Assembly (NCBI GenBank): GCA_003550305.1
Contig: QKYT01000099.1
Coordinates: 226,138-244,037, forward strand
Direction: 5' to 3'
DNA from: Glomus cerebriforme
Taxonomy: Eukaryota > Glomeromycota > Glomeromycetes > Glomerales > Glomeraceae
Length of the DNA stretch: 17,900 nucleotides
Translations under genes and position numbers: made by a program
Part shown: in pieces, positions 9,833-17,900 of the stretch
Layout of the letters: every line of letters starts with the position of its first letter
Numbering within the stretch: the stretch's first letter is position 1
Notes under the pieces: model-generated
What the model was told of the DNA's origin: nothing
What the model saw: only the letters and a program-made list of their open reading frames with translations
The model's database searches: none

Positions 9833-10119
9833 TAAAAGGATTCGCTAAAGATTTAATATTTTAATTATTCTTTAACAAGTACAGTTAATATATTCGTTAC
9901 AAAACTTAATCAGATCTTAGTGTGTTCTCTGTACAAACTTGAAAACTCGCAAAATTTTTGCACGATAAAGTTGTGCAGATTATAAATAATGATCACATAA
10001 AAAATTACAAATTAAGTGATCTACAATTGCATTATAATAAAGTGTTCAATTATTTATTTACAATTATTATGTGATATCAAAAAAAAATATCCATTTTTTT
10101 TTTTTTTTTTTTTTCATTT
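9833..10119. other. Convergent 3' gap MUS81 / PAM17
   Basis: No gene was seen in these 287 bp. The gap carries candidate poly(A) hexamers for both genes: AATAAA at 9831-9836 and 10036-10041 for MUS81, and TTTATT at 10053-10058, read as AATAAA on the minus strand, 62 nt after the PAM17 stop. A run of 21 T at 10094-10114 lies five bases beyond the PAM17 stop, so the PAM17 transcript would carry a templated A21 tract in its 3' UTR. Confidence 0.55.
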
Positions 10120-10903
10120 TTATATGTCAGATGATTGATCACCTTCTCCAATATGAAACGTTCCCTTTCTAATAATATCTCTTTGTTTCCTCAACCATTT
10201 ACGATAATCTGTCACGGATCTAATTTTTTCACCATAATAATCAGGTGCTGGATTTCGAAGCGAATGTAAAGATGGATCCGCTCTATTCTTTTTGATGTGA
10301 GCATAGAAATCCCGATCGCGCTAATGATTTGAAATTTCGGATTCATGAAAGAATGAACAAATAATGATAAATCTTACATAAGTTAAAATAAAATAAATAA
10401 TTTCTTTTAAAACAAACAATGAACCAATGTCCTGAACATCGTATAATATATATTTGGTAAAGGAAATCTCTATATTTCAAAACAATTCGTACCTGTTCCA
10501 TTAATTCAACTTCCTTCCTATGAAACAATTTCCAAATTGAGCTTCCAATGATAGGTCCAATTATTAATCCAGTAAAACCACACAAAATAGTTCCAGCTCC
10601 ATAAATCAATAAAGGATCTTGTCCCAATATCAGGGTAGTATCAAATTCCCTAGAAGCAACATAAGCAAAACTAATCCCGAATCCTCCAATTGTCGTTGGA
10701 ATGGTAACTAAACGTTCAGTCAGTCGTCTTTTACGTCTAAAGTCAAAATATTCATTCCAAGTCAACTTTCTTTGCTGGGGAGACGAATTAGTATTATTCG
10801 TTGTTATTGTACAATGTTGTATATATATCGAGGGTTTTTGTAAAGTTTTTGGTATAATAAGTGCTGGGGTTTTAAACTTTGATAATGTAAATTTAAATGC
10901 CAT
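10120..10903 (-). CDS. PAM17: PAM17 mitochondrial import motor subunit
   Basis: Pam17 is a fungus-specific inner-membrane subunit of the presequence translocase-associated motor. It works with Tim23 and Tim44/Pam16-Pam18 to drive preproteins into the matrix (family knowledge). Two exons, 10493-10903 and 10120-10320, join in phase 0 across a 172-nt intron and give 203 residues (yeast 197). The N-terminus is a basic, Ser/Thr-rich, acid-free presequence of about 45 residues. It is followed by the family signature LTWNEYFDFRRKRRLTERL, two hydrophobic segments (IPTTIGGFGISFAYVAS and the Gly-rich YGAGTILCGFTGLIIGPIIG), then WKLFHRKEVELMEQ. The second exon carries the matrix-side tail with ADPSLHSLRNPAPDYYGEKI and VTDYRKWLRKQRD. 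ATG at 10903 is the natural start. It is divergent from NOG1 across 200 bp. The ATG at 10903 is followed by no competing in-frame start near the presequence. Confidence 0.93.
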
Positions 10904-11103
10904 TATTATTATTAAATAAAGTGAATATATGTACTGTAAACTTTATACTGAAAATATTTTTCAAAAAAAATTTTATCAAAAAAAAATCTAAAAAATCTGA
11001 TTTCGCCAGCCAATCATAATTCATATGGTTCGTGTGACATTAAAAATTTTTCGTCATAAATTTTGATTTTTTTTTTTTTTTTTTTTTTGCGAGACGATTT
11101 AGT
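10904..11103. promoter_or_regulatory. Divergent promoter PAM17 / NOG1
   Basis: The 200-bp gap between the two start codons contains a CCAATCA box at 11010-11016 (plus strand), the usual core for the HAP/NF-Y factor, roughly midway between the genes. It also holds a run of 22 T at 11067-11088 ending 15 bp before the NOG1 start. Long dA:dT tracts commonly keep promoters nucleosome-free. Function is inferred. Confidence 0.5.
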
Positions 11104-13910
11104 ATGGCATTATATAATTTTAAGCGAATTCAGCCGGTTCCCCCGGCCAACGACTTTTTGGATATTGTGCTTTCAAAAACTCAAAGAAAAACTCCAACTG
11201 TTATTCATAAGAATTACAAAATTGGAAGGATAAGGCAGTTTTATATGCGTAAAGTTAAGTTTACTCAGGATAGTTTTGAAGAAAAACTGAAAGCAATGCT
11301 CGAAGAATTCCCTAAACTCGATGTAAGATATTATAGATAATGTTCTATTTATTTAATATATTTTGATTTTTTTTTGTAGTCTAACTTAAAAAATTTTTAG
11401 GACATTCATCCATTTTATTCGGATCTAATGAATGTATTATATGACAAAGATCATTACAAATTAGCATTAGGTCAAATAAATACTGCACGTCACCTAATTG
11501 ATCAAGTCGCTAAGGAATACGTTCGTTTATTAAAATTTGGTGATTCGCTATATCGATGCAAACAATTAAAAAAGGCTGCGCTCGGAAGGTATTATATATA
11601 ATTTATTCATTTATCTATATATTGGAATCATTAATATCGTTGCTTCTTAATTTTAGGATGGCCACTATCATGAAACGCCAGAAAGATAGTTTAGTTTACC
11701 TAGAGCAAGTTCGTCAGCATTTGGCTCGTCTACCCTCGATTGATCCAAATACTAGAACGCTCTTGATTTGCGGTTATCCAAATGTCGGAAAATCAAGTTT
11801 CATGAATAAAATCACTAGGGCAGATGTTGATGTGCAACCTTATGCCTTTACAACAAAGTCATTATTTGTTGGACATATGGATTATAAATACCTTCGATGG
11901 CAGGTAAGTAGTTCATATTAGGATGGTCCCGAAATTGAGAAATTTTAATTTCATGTACGAATCCAAAGCATAAGCTTGAAACCCGATATTCCAAATATAT
12001 AATCTATCTGAGACTAATAATTTGGGTATATTTTCTTTCACAATGCTGGTAGAGATTAGATAATTATTATAAGGAATTTCGTACTTCAGATTTCGGATTT
12101 GTATCAAGTTATGTCCAAGATTCATAACTTATTTCGGGACCATTATTCGATTTAATATTTATTTAAGAAAATTGAAATAATTTATTTTTTATAGGTGATC
12201 GACACACCTGGTATTCTAGATCATCCACTTGAGCAAATGAATACAATTGAAATGCAATCAGTCACAGCATTGGCACACCTTCGCGCTTGTATTATGTTTT
12301 TTATGGATCTCTCAGAACAATGTGGATATAGTGTTAAAGATCAGGTTAGCCTAATATTTTATATAATGTTATGAAATTTTTTTTCCTGCAATGTTTTTTT
12401 ACAATCAATTCTTTATAGATAACACTATATCAAAATGTCAAACCCTTATTTGTCAATAAACCGACGTTTATTGTCATCAATAAAATTGATGTCATGCGCC
12501 CGGAAGACTTACCTGAAGATGAGCAGCTTATGTTGAAAGAAATTGCCGAAAAAGACAGTGTTCAGATAGTTCAATTAAGTTGCTTTACAGATGAAGGGGT
12601 CATGGACGTGAGAAACACTGTAAGTTGTACAATGTCGCGTGATTGCATATATTTTACTTATTTCTGTTTGTTGGTTAGGCATGTGATAAATTGTTGGCGG
12701 CTCGAGTTGATTTTAAACTTAGAGGAAATAAAATCAACGAGGTCATCAACAAGATCCATCTCGCAGAACCACAAGAACGTGACGATATACCACGTACACC
12801 GTTTATTCCTGAACAAGTGAAGGGTAAAGTACCATTTGATATGAAAGATCCTAAAAGACGTAAATTGGAAAGAGATTTGGAAGTCGAGGGTGGTGGGCCA
12901 GGTGTATATAATGTTGATTTAAAGAGTAAGTTTGAGATATATTATATTTATGGAGATTGCAACGAGTCTTCTTAATTAACATAAAATTACTTGTTTAGAA
13001 AAATATCAATTAAAAAATGATGAATGGAAGTATGATGCCATTCCAGAAATTATGGACGGAAAAAATATAATAGATTTTGTTGATCCTGATATTGCAGAAA
13101 AATTAGATGCATTGGAACGTGAGGAACAAAAACTCGAGGTTGAGGGATATTATGATTCTGTAGAAGAAATGGTATATAGCTCACATTGCACAATTTTAGG
13201 AGACATGCTATTTCTATGTATTTATGAACATTATCTTGTTATCTTGTTTAGGTTGATTCTGAAGAAGAAGAAACAAAAAGATTAGCGGAGACTATTAAAG
13301 AGAAAAAGAAGTTAATTATACAAGCTCATAGGGCCAGGAAGATGATGAAAAATCGTCCTATTATACCTAGAACTGCAACTACAAAAGTAGTAATGTCAAA
13401 TTAGTATTATTAGATTTAATTAAATTTCTTAATAATACTAATTCTTTTTACTTTGGTATGTGTAGTCGGTTGAAGAAATGGAAGAACAATTAGGTCAATT
13501 AGGATTAGATACAAGTGCAATTCGTGCACGTAGTCTAACTCGAAAACGTAAACGGTCAGAAGCAGATGATATGGACATTGATTATCCACCGTCACCACAA
13601 GCCTCACGTTCTAAAAGTGCGACCCGTTCGAAAAGTGCTGTACGCGATCGCAGTGTTGCTGGATTAGCTGATACCAAAGTATTACAATATTATTATTATA
13701 ACTCGAATGTTGATAATTTTATGAATTTTGTTAATTTTTCATGTCATCTTTTCATAGCAACATAAGGAAACTGAGAAACAAAAGAAACTCGTCCAGAGAA
13801 AATCTAATCTGCTTGCTAAAGCTGGAGAGTCTGATAGAAGTATTAGAGTTAAAAGGCCTAAACATTTATTTGGTTCTAAAATGTCTAATGGGAAGAGAGA
13901 TTGGCGTTAA
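11104..13910 (+). CDS. NOG1: NOG1 (GTPBP4) nucleolar GTPase
   Basis: Essential Obg-type GTPase of pre-60S ribosome assembly whose C-terminal extension threads through the peptide exit tunnel region (family knowledge). Ten exons: 11104-11322, 11401-11588, 11657-11903, 12195-12344, 12419-12619, 12679-12925, 12999-13171, 13252-13389, 13466-13678, 13758-13910, giving 642 residues (yeast 647, human 634). It starts with the family sequence [21 protein letters not shown]1 is GYPNVGKSS (175-183), the switch region is [15 protein letters not shown]3 is DTPG (221-224), G4 is NKID (289-292) and G5-like is SCFTDEGV (322-329). Then follow [40 protein letters not shown], and a basic Ser/Arg tail ending with [19 protein letters not shown]. 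All GTPase motifs are intact. Intron 3 is 291 nt, far longer than the others, because it holds a small transposon. Intron 4 has a GTTAGC donor. Exon 8 could end 3 nt earlier without changing the frame. Confidence 0.96.
11923..12143. mobile_element. MITE-like element inside NOG1 intron 3
   Basis: A 221-bp segment is bounded by perfect 13-bp inverted repeats: ATGGTCCCGAAAT at 11923-11935 and ATTTCGGGACCAT at 12131-12143. Removing it leaves an intron of 70 nt, typical for this window. A TA dinucleotide lies immediately right (12144-12145) and two bases left (11919-11920), compatible with a Tc1/mariner-like target site, but the duplication is not clean. No transposase frame is present, so it would be non-autonomous. 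The repeats are seen; the class is inference. Confidence 0.75.
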
Positions 13911-15340
13911 AATTTTTGGTATCTTTTAATAATATTGTAACAATAAGTCACATTAGCTCTTAGGATCTAGTTTATAATGACACTTTATATTACATTTATT
14001 TTTTCGTTCCTTATTTAAGGTAATATATTTACTACAATCATAATTTCTTGTATCATATAAATGCTTGCTTATGCAGGAAAATATATACTTAGAGATTTTA
14101 CTGTATTTACAGTGTGATACGAAAAAAATTGCCGTTATAAAATGCTGCATATTTCAATAACTATAAATGATAAGTGGCTGAAATTTTATTTATAAAAAAT
14201 CTCATAACATACTTTATTAAATACTAAAATTTTAAAATTTAATATTATTACTATCATTTTTAAAATAATATATATGCATTTTTAAAAAATTCATACTTAA
14301 TTTGTAAATCTTTGGACTATTTTATATGTTGAAAATTTTATATATTGTAAAATAGACATCTATTAAAATTTGATGTGATTTGGATTATTAGTTATTGAGA
14401 AATTTAATTTTATAATAACACAAAATTAAAGCATTATTATATTTATTATTTACATTAATTTTTTTTTTTAATAAGAAGTCCTGGAGATATTTATTAGATA
14501 TTAATTTATAATTTTTAAAATACAAATTATAGATACCTCCTAATTTAATTTAAATTAAGTAAAATATGATTTGTCAATTATTTACATTAATTATTTTGTT
14601 ACCCAATAATTTAAATTGCATTAAATTTTATATTTTATATAAAAAAGCATTTATTCTATAATATAAAAATTTGGGTTAAGTTAACTATCAATAATTTATA
14701 TTATATATAATAATTTTTTTTTTATATTATTTGTAATAATCTTTTTTTTTTTTGATGTGATTTTATCTTAAAAAATCTAATTATTGATTTTTGATTTAAT
14801 ATACATAAAATTTTTTTTATTTTTTGAGTACCATTTGAAGTAGTTTATACTAAGTTTACTATACATATTTCTAATTATTCAACTTAATTACTTTTCTATG
14901 TATGTCAAATATTTAATTCCAAATTTATTTATTCTGAAAATGCTTTACAAAAAAATATTTAACAGTAAAAGAACTTGATAATCCATTAAATCCCAATAAA
15001 AAAAAATGTATACTAAAAATATACTAAAAATATACTGAATATTAANGATATTTAAATATGNATTTAAGTATCTTNTAAGCATTATATAAGTATAATTTCA
15101 GTATATTCCTTATAAGATAATTATATTTACAAATAATACTAAAAATNTANTTAAATAANTCTTAAATTATCCATATTTGATATAAAAATAATTCATAAAA
15201 TATCCTTAAATTTTGCCCATTTAAATATATTTTAAGTATAAAATATATACTAACTGTATTATATTAGTTATTAATATCTACTTAATTTATCATATAATAA
15301 TTAATTTAATTTTTATGGCTTTACATTAAATTTTATTAAA
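13911..15340. other. Gene-free AT-rich region with ambiguous bases
   Basis: No coding or RNA gene was recognised downstream of NOG1. A short hairpin (ACTGTA/TACAGT, 14100-14113) lies about 190 bp after the NOG1 stop. From 15007 the sequence carries TATACTAAAAA microrepeats and an inverted pair (AATATACTGAA at 15029-15039 against 15097-15107). Six undetermined bases (15046, 15061, 15075, 15147, 15150, 15159) fall in this stretch, suggesting a collapsed or poorly resolved repeat. Confidence 0.6.
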
Positions 15341-15342
15341 AT

Positions 15343-16256
15343 TCATGAATTTATATAATTACAAAAAAATGGTCAAACTCTATAAGTTATTATTCAATCT
15401 TAATAAAAATTTGTATGTAAATAAATAGTTTCAATCTTGCTGAACAACTTTACTTAATCTTTTGAATACAATTTAATTATTACCAAAGTGCCTAAAATAC
15501 ACTCTAAAGATACAAAACAGAAAAAAAAACTTTTGCAAATTAGTATCATTATAAACAATTGGTCATACTCCATGAGCTTTTACTCAACTTTAATGAAAAT
15601 TTGTATATAAGTAATTTTGATTTCATGAATAACTTTACTTAATCTTCTAAATACAATTTACTTATTACCAAAGTGTCTAAAATATACTCTAAAGATACAA
15701 AATAGAAAAAAAAACTTTTGCAAATTAATATCATTACAAACAAATGGTTGTATTCCACAAGCTTTTATTTAACTTTGATAAAAATTTATATATAAGTAGT
15801 TTCAATCTTGCTAAACAACTTTACTTAATCTTCTGGGTATGATTTACTTATTACCAAAGTTCTAAAATTAAGGTTGCTTGCTAAAACCTAGGGGTTTAGG
15901 CAAGATGATGTTTTGCCAAAAAGTGAAATTCTGCTAAAATTATATTAAAGTTATATTAAAAAACTGGCAAAACTCTGAAGAAAAATAAAACTGCTGAAAC
16001 CTATTATAATTGCTAAAACTGCTGAAACTCTGCTAAAACTATAATAAATCTATAGTAAAATTTTGACGAAACTAATCGTAAGATTTTGAAAAGGTTTAGA
16101 CAGGCAATCTTATCTAAAATATACTTTAAAAATTACAAAATAGAAAAAAAAGAAACTTTTGCAAATTAGTATTATTACAAAAAAAATTGTTGTCTTCACA
16201 AATTTTTACTCGACTTTGATAAAAATTTGTATACAAATAGTTTCAACCTTGCTATG
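15343..16256. repeat. Tandem array of about 190-bp degenerate units
   Basis: Four head-to-tail units share the same order of words: GGTCAAACTC-like start, AATAAAAATTTGTAT, TTTCAATCTTGCT, AACTTTACTTAATCTT, TTACCAAAGT, CTAAAATA, ACTCTAAAGATACAAAA, AAAACTTTTGCAAATTA. Corresponding starts are near 15371, 15561, 15746 and 16189. Spacings are 190, 185 and, after subtracting the 244-bp insert and its 8-bp duplication from the third unit, 191. A partial leader copy precedes the first unit and the fourth is cut off at about 16256. No coding potential is seen. Satellite-like origin is inference. Confidence 0.85.
15861..16120. mobile_element. Non-autonomous hAT-like element with 8-bp target duplication
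   Basis: A 244-bp insert (15869-16112) splits the third unit of the tandem array. It is flanked by an exact 8-bp duplication TCTAAAAT at 15861-15868 and 16113-16120, of which the second array unit holds only one copy (the empty site). Its ends form imperfect inverted repeats: TAAGGTTGCTTG at the left and TAAGATTGCCTG read inward from the right, with 16 of the first 21 bases matching. An 8-bp duplication and such ends fit the hAT superfamily. There is no transposase; the interior has GCTAAAACT/GCTGAAACT short repeats. Confidence 0.85.
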
Positions 16257-16276
16257 CTTTTGGTGGACTCAAAAGC
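16256..16276. repeat. Perfect 7-bp-stem hairpin at array edge
   Basis: GCTTTTG at 16256-16262 and CAAAAGC at 16270-16276 form a perfect inverted repeat around a 7-base loop. It starts exactly where similarity to the tandem array stops, so it may mark a junction between two repeat families. Confidence 0.55.
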
Positions 16277-17143
16277 AGGCCTAACATGAAGTTTCTTTAG
16301 AAATTTAGCACTTTTTGCAGAGTTAAAGCATGGGCTTAACACAGTAGGAAAAGTTTTTTCTGGTGTATAAATTTAGTGAAATAATCCCTTTTTTATAAAA
16401 AAAAATTTGTAATTTCATTTTTGTTAGTGAAAAGGTGGTAGGACATCAGAATTTTCAGGCTCGTAAAGACAAATTTTAAACTAACTTTAGATTTTTCATA
16501 TGCCTTTTAAAAATTTTTGGCTTCTTTGATGCTGAATTTTTTATCATATTGGAGTAGTTTCTCTAGCGGGAGCTGGCTAGGTTTTAGTTTTACAATGATG
16601 ATTCTTATTTTAGCTCCTTAAAGTAACATTATAATAATTGTTAGAAAAATTAATAAAAAGTATAAAAGGTGCGGAAGACGTTGGGTATAGTGTCAGATGC
16701 ATTGTGTAAGTAGAATTGGTTTGGGTATATAGGAACAAGATCAATATCTTTTGCAATAGGTATATCAAGGATCAAGATTCTTTGATAAGGACAAGTTGAA
16801 TAGTCAAGATACATAATTATGAATTCACTTTTTAGTAAATAGTCGTTTCAATTCATGAAAAAATATCTGGTAGTGTCATAAGAAATTGACCTATTTTGGG
16901 GATACCTATTAGCAGAGTTCAGGTTTATTTTAACATGGGTTCAAAATAATTAGTTGGTAAGATATCTAGTGATGGTCTTCAGACGAGATAGTATAAGTAA
17001 TTAACTTGATTCATCTGAAGCATCTGTTAAGATAATTAGAAAAATGTACCACTCCTAGTAGGGTAAAGAAATAAAATTAGTAATAGGTTATTTTTTTTTT
17101 CTATATTTTTTAGTATTAGTATTTTAGGTAGCTTCTTCTTCCT

Positions 17144-17170
17144 AGATGTTGGTACTAGTAGCCAACATCT
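17144..17170. repeat. 27-base near-perfect palindrome
   Basis: AGATGTTGG at 17144-17152 and CCAACATCT at 17162-17170 are perfect inverted arms. The middle TACTAGTA is itself palindromic, leaving one unpaired G. It could form a strong hairpin or cruciform. It sits inside a degenerate repeat region. Confidence 0.75.
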
Positions 17171-17320
17171 ATAATTCTTCTTTTAATATTTTGTACTAGT
17201 TTAAAAATTCAAGTGTGAGGCTTTGGTATTCTTTATTCTGGAGTTTGGTACTAGCATCTGATCTTTATAAACTCATTAATATTTCATACTAGTTTGAAGA
17301 CCTATGTGATTGAAAGAAAA
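17149..17320. repeat. Degenerate tandem duplication, unit about 96 bp
   Basis: Two neighbouring segments start with TTGGTACTAG (17149 and 17245) and share an internal TTAATATTT then TACTAGTTT in the same order. A third TTGGTACTA occurs at 17392 without the rest. The copies are diverged, so boundaries are approximate. Confidence 0.5.
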
Positions 17321-17741
17321 TTCAGGTGAACTAGACAAAGGATATTCATCTTAAGAGGAAATTCAGAAGGACTAGTTAAAAGGTTTTATTTTTGGTACTA
17401 ACATTAGAATATGGAAGAGAATTAGAATATATTAATTATCTAAGAAGAGTCTTATTTCAGTTCCTACTCTAAGAACTCATATTACGTAAATGTGACACGT
17501 AAAGTTTTTTTACATTATGGTGAAGGATTTATTCATGAGCTATGATACTTTATATAACTATAAACTGCCTACATGCATTAATTTATAATAAAGTTCTATG
17601 ATTCATCTTGTCTTCAAAAAAAAAATATTAAATTTTATATATATATAATTATAAAATAAAAATCTTACATTTCTTTATAATTATAGCATTTACTAATTCT
17701 AAAAGGTGTGATTATAAGAAAGGTTAATTATATTAGTTTTA

Positions 17742-17767
17742 TTTTTTTTTTTNAAAAAAAAAAAAAA
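17742..17767. repeat. T-run/N/A-run junction
   Basis: Eleven T, one undetermined base and fourteen A in a row form an inverted homopolymer pair. The N at the centre suggests unresolved base calling or an assembly join rather than biology. No gene was seen between here and the window end. Confidence 0.6.
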
Positions 17768-17900
17768 GAAAAAATAATAAAGATAAGATTTACTGTAATT
17801 AAGATAATCATTTTCAAAAAAAAATAAATATTATTATTTTAAAACAAGGATAAATCTATTTATAACATTATATTATATGTCTTATTTATAACAACCTCAA

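Larger units (their letters stand above)
16277..17625 (+). other. Non-coding block ending in AATAAA and an A-run
   Basis: This 1.3-kb stretch is visibly less AT-rich than the surrounding intergenic DNA and has no open frame of note on either strand. Its right end has AATAAA at 17587-17592, followed 23 bases later by ten A (17616-17625). That is the spacing expected of a polyadenylation signal and tail, so it may derive from a transcript or retroposon reading left to right. No target duplication or reverse transcriptase was found; the identity is unknown. Confidence 0.35.

Noticed and set aside
11913..12125. A 70-residue minus-strand frame within NOG1 intron 3
   Set aside because: It lies inside the inverted-repeat element, matches no transposase motif I know and is short enough to be chance.
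13953..14150. A 65-residue minus-strand frame downstream of NOG1
   Set aside because: No recognisable motif, no splice partners, and composition like random AT-rich DNA.
15343..16256. CRISPR array
   Set aside because: The units are long, diverged and contiguous without short identical repeats and unique spacers, and the host is eukaryotic.
16930..16975. tRNA-derived SINE promoter (GGGTTCAAAAT resembling a B box)
   Set aside because: The nearby A-box-like word is on the wrong side and no cloverleaf can be drawn, so the match is probably chance.

Overview
The window looks like nuclear DNA of an early-diverging filamentous fungus, most likely an arbuscular mycorrhizal (Glomeromycotina, Rhizophagus-like) genome. 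Visible grounds: extreme AT richness, genes cut by many short GT-AG introns (mostly about 55-120 nt), homopolymer-rich intergenic DNA, and gene content mixing a fungus-specific mitochondrial import factor (Pam17) with genes commonly missing from model yeasts (an EAPP-like and a SUGP1-like protein). The assignment to Glomeromycotina is inference; I could not run a search.

Layout. 1-876: no gene seen, 3' flank only. 877-2275 (-): ESF2/ABT1-like RNA-binding ribosome biogenesis factor, 7 exons. 2276-2679: divergent promoter. 2680-4679 (+): SQT1/AAMP-like WD40 protein, 12 exons. 4993-6486 (-): SUGP1-like G-patch splicing factor, 4 exons, convergent with SQT1. 6818-7699 (-): EAPP-family zinc protein, 4 exons. 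7784-9832 (+): MUS81 structure-specific endonuclease, 4 exons, divergent from EAPP. 10120-10903 (-): PAM17, 2 exons. 11104-13910 (+): NOG1 (GTPBP4) GTPase, 10 exons, divergent from PAM17. 13911-17900: about 4 kb of gene-free repeat-rich DNA.

All seven gene models were assembled exon by exon from splice sites and reading phase. Each gives one uninterrupted reading frame of a length close to its family (280, 395, 378, 215, 605, 203 and 642 residues). Three of the seven (ESF2, SQT1, NOG1) act in ribosome assembly; the others cover splicing, mitochondrial import, DNA repair and a poorly known E2F-linked protein. They are neighbours with paired promoters rather than a pathway cluster, although a shared TCACGTGA-type palindrome lies upstream of several.

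The most informative non-genic structures are two short non-autonomous DNA transposons. One of about 221 bp with 13-bp perfect terminal inverted repeats fills most of the one oversized NOG1 intron. The other, 244 bp with imperfect inverted ends and an exact 8-bp target duplication (hAT-like), interrupts a tandem array of about 190-bp units at 15.3-16.26 kb; neighbouring units preserve the empty site. The right end (16.26-17.62 kb) is a non-coding, less AT-rich block that ends in AATAAA plus a genomic A-run, like a transcribed or retroposed sequence. I found no convincing new gene system; the novelty is in the repeats, promoter motifs and gene-structure details.
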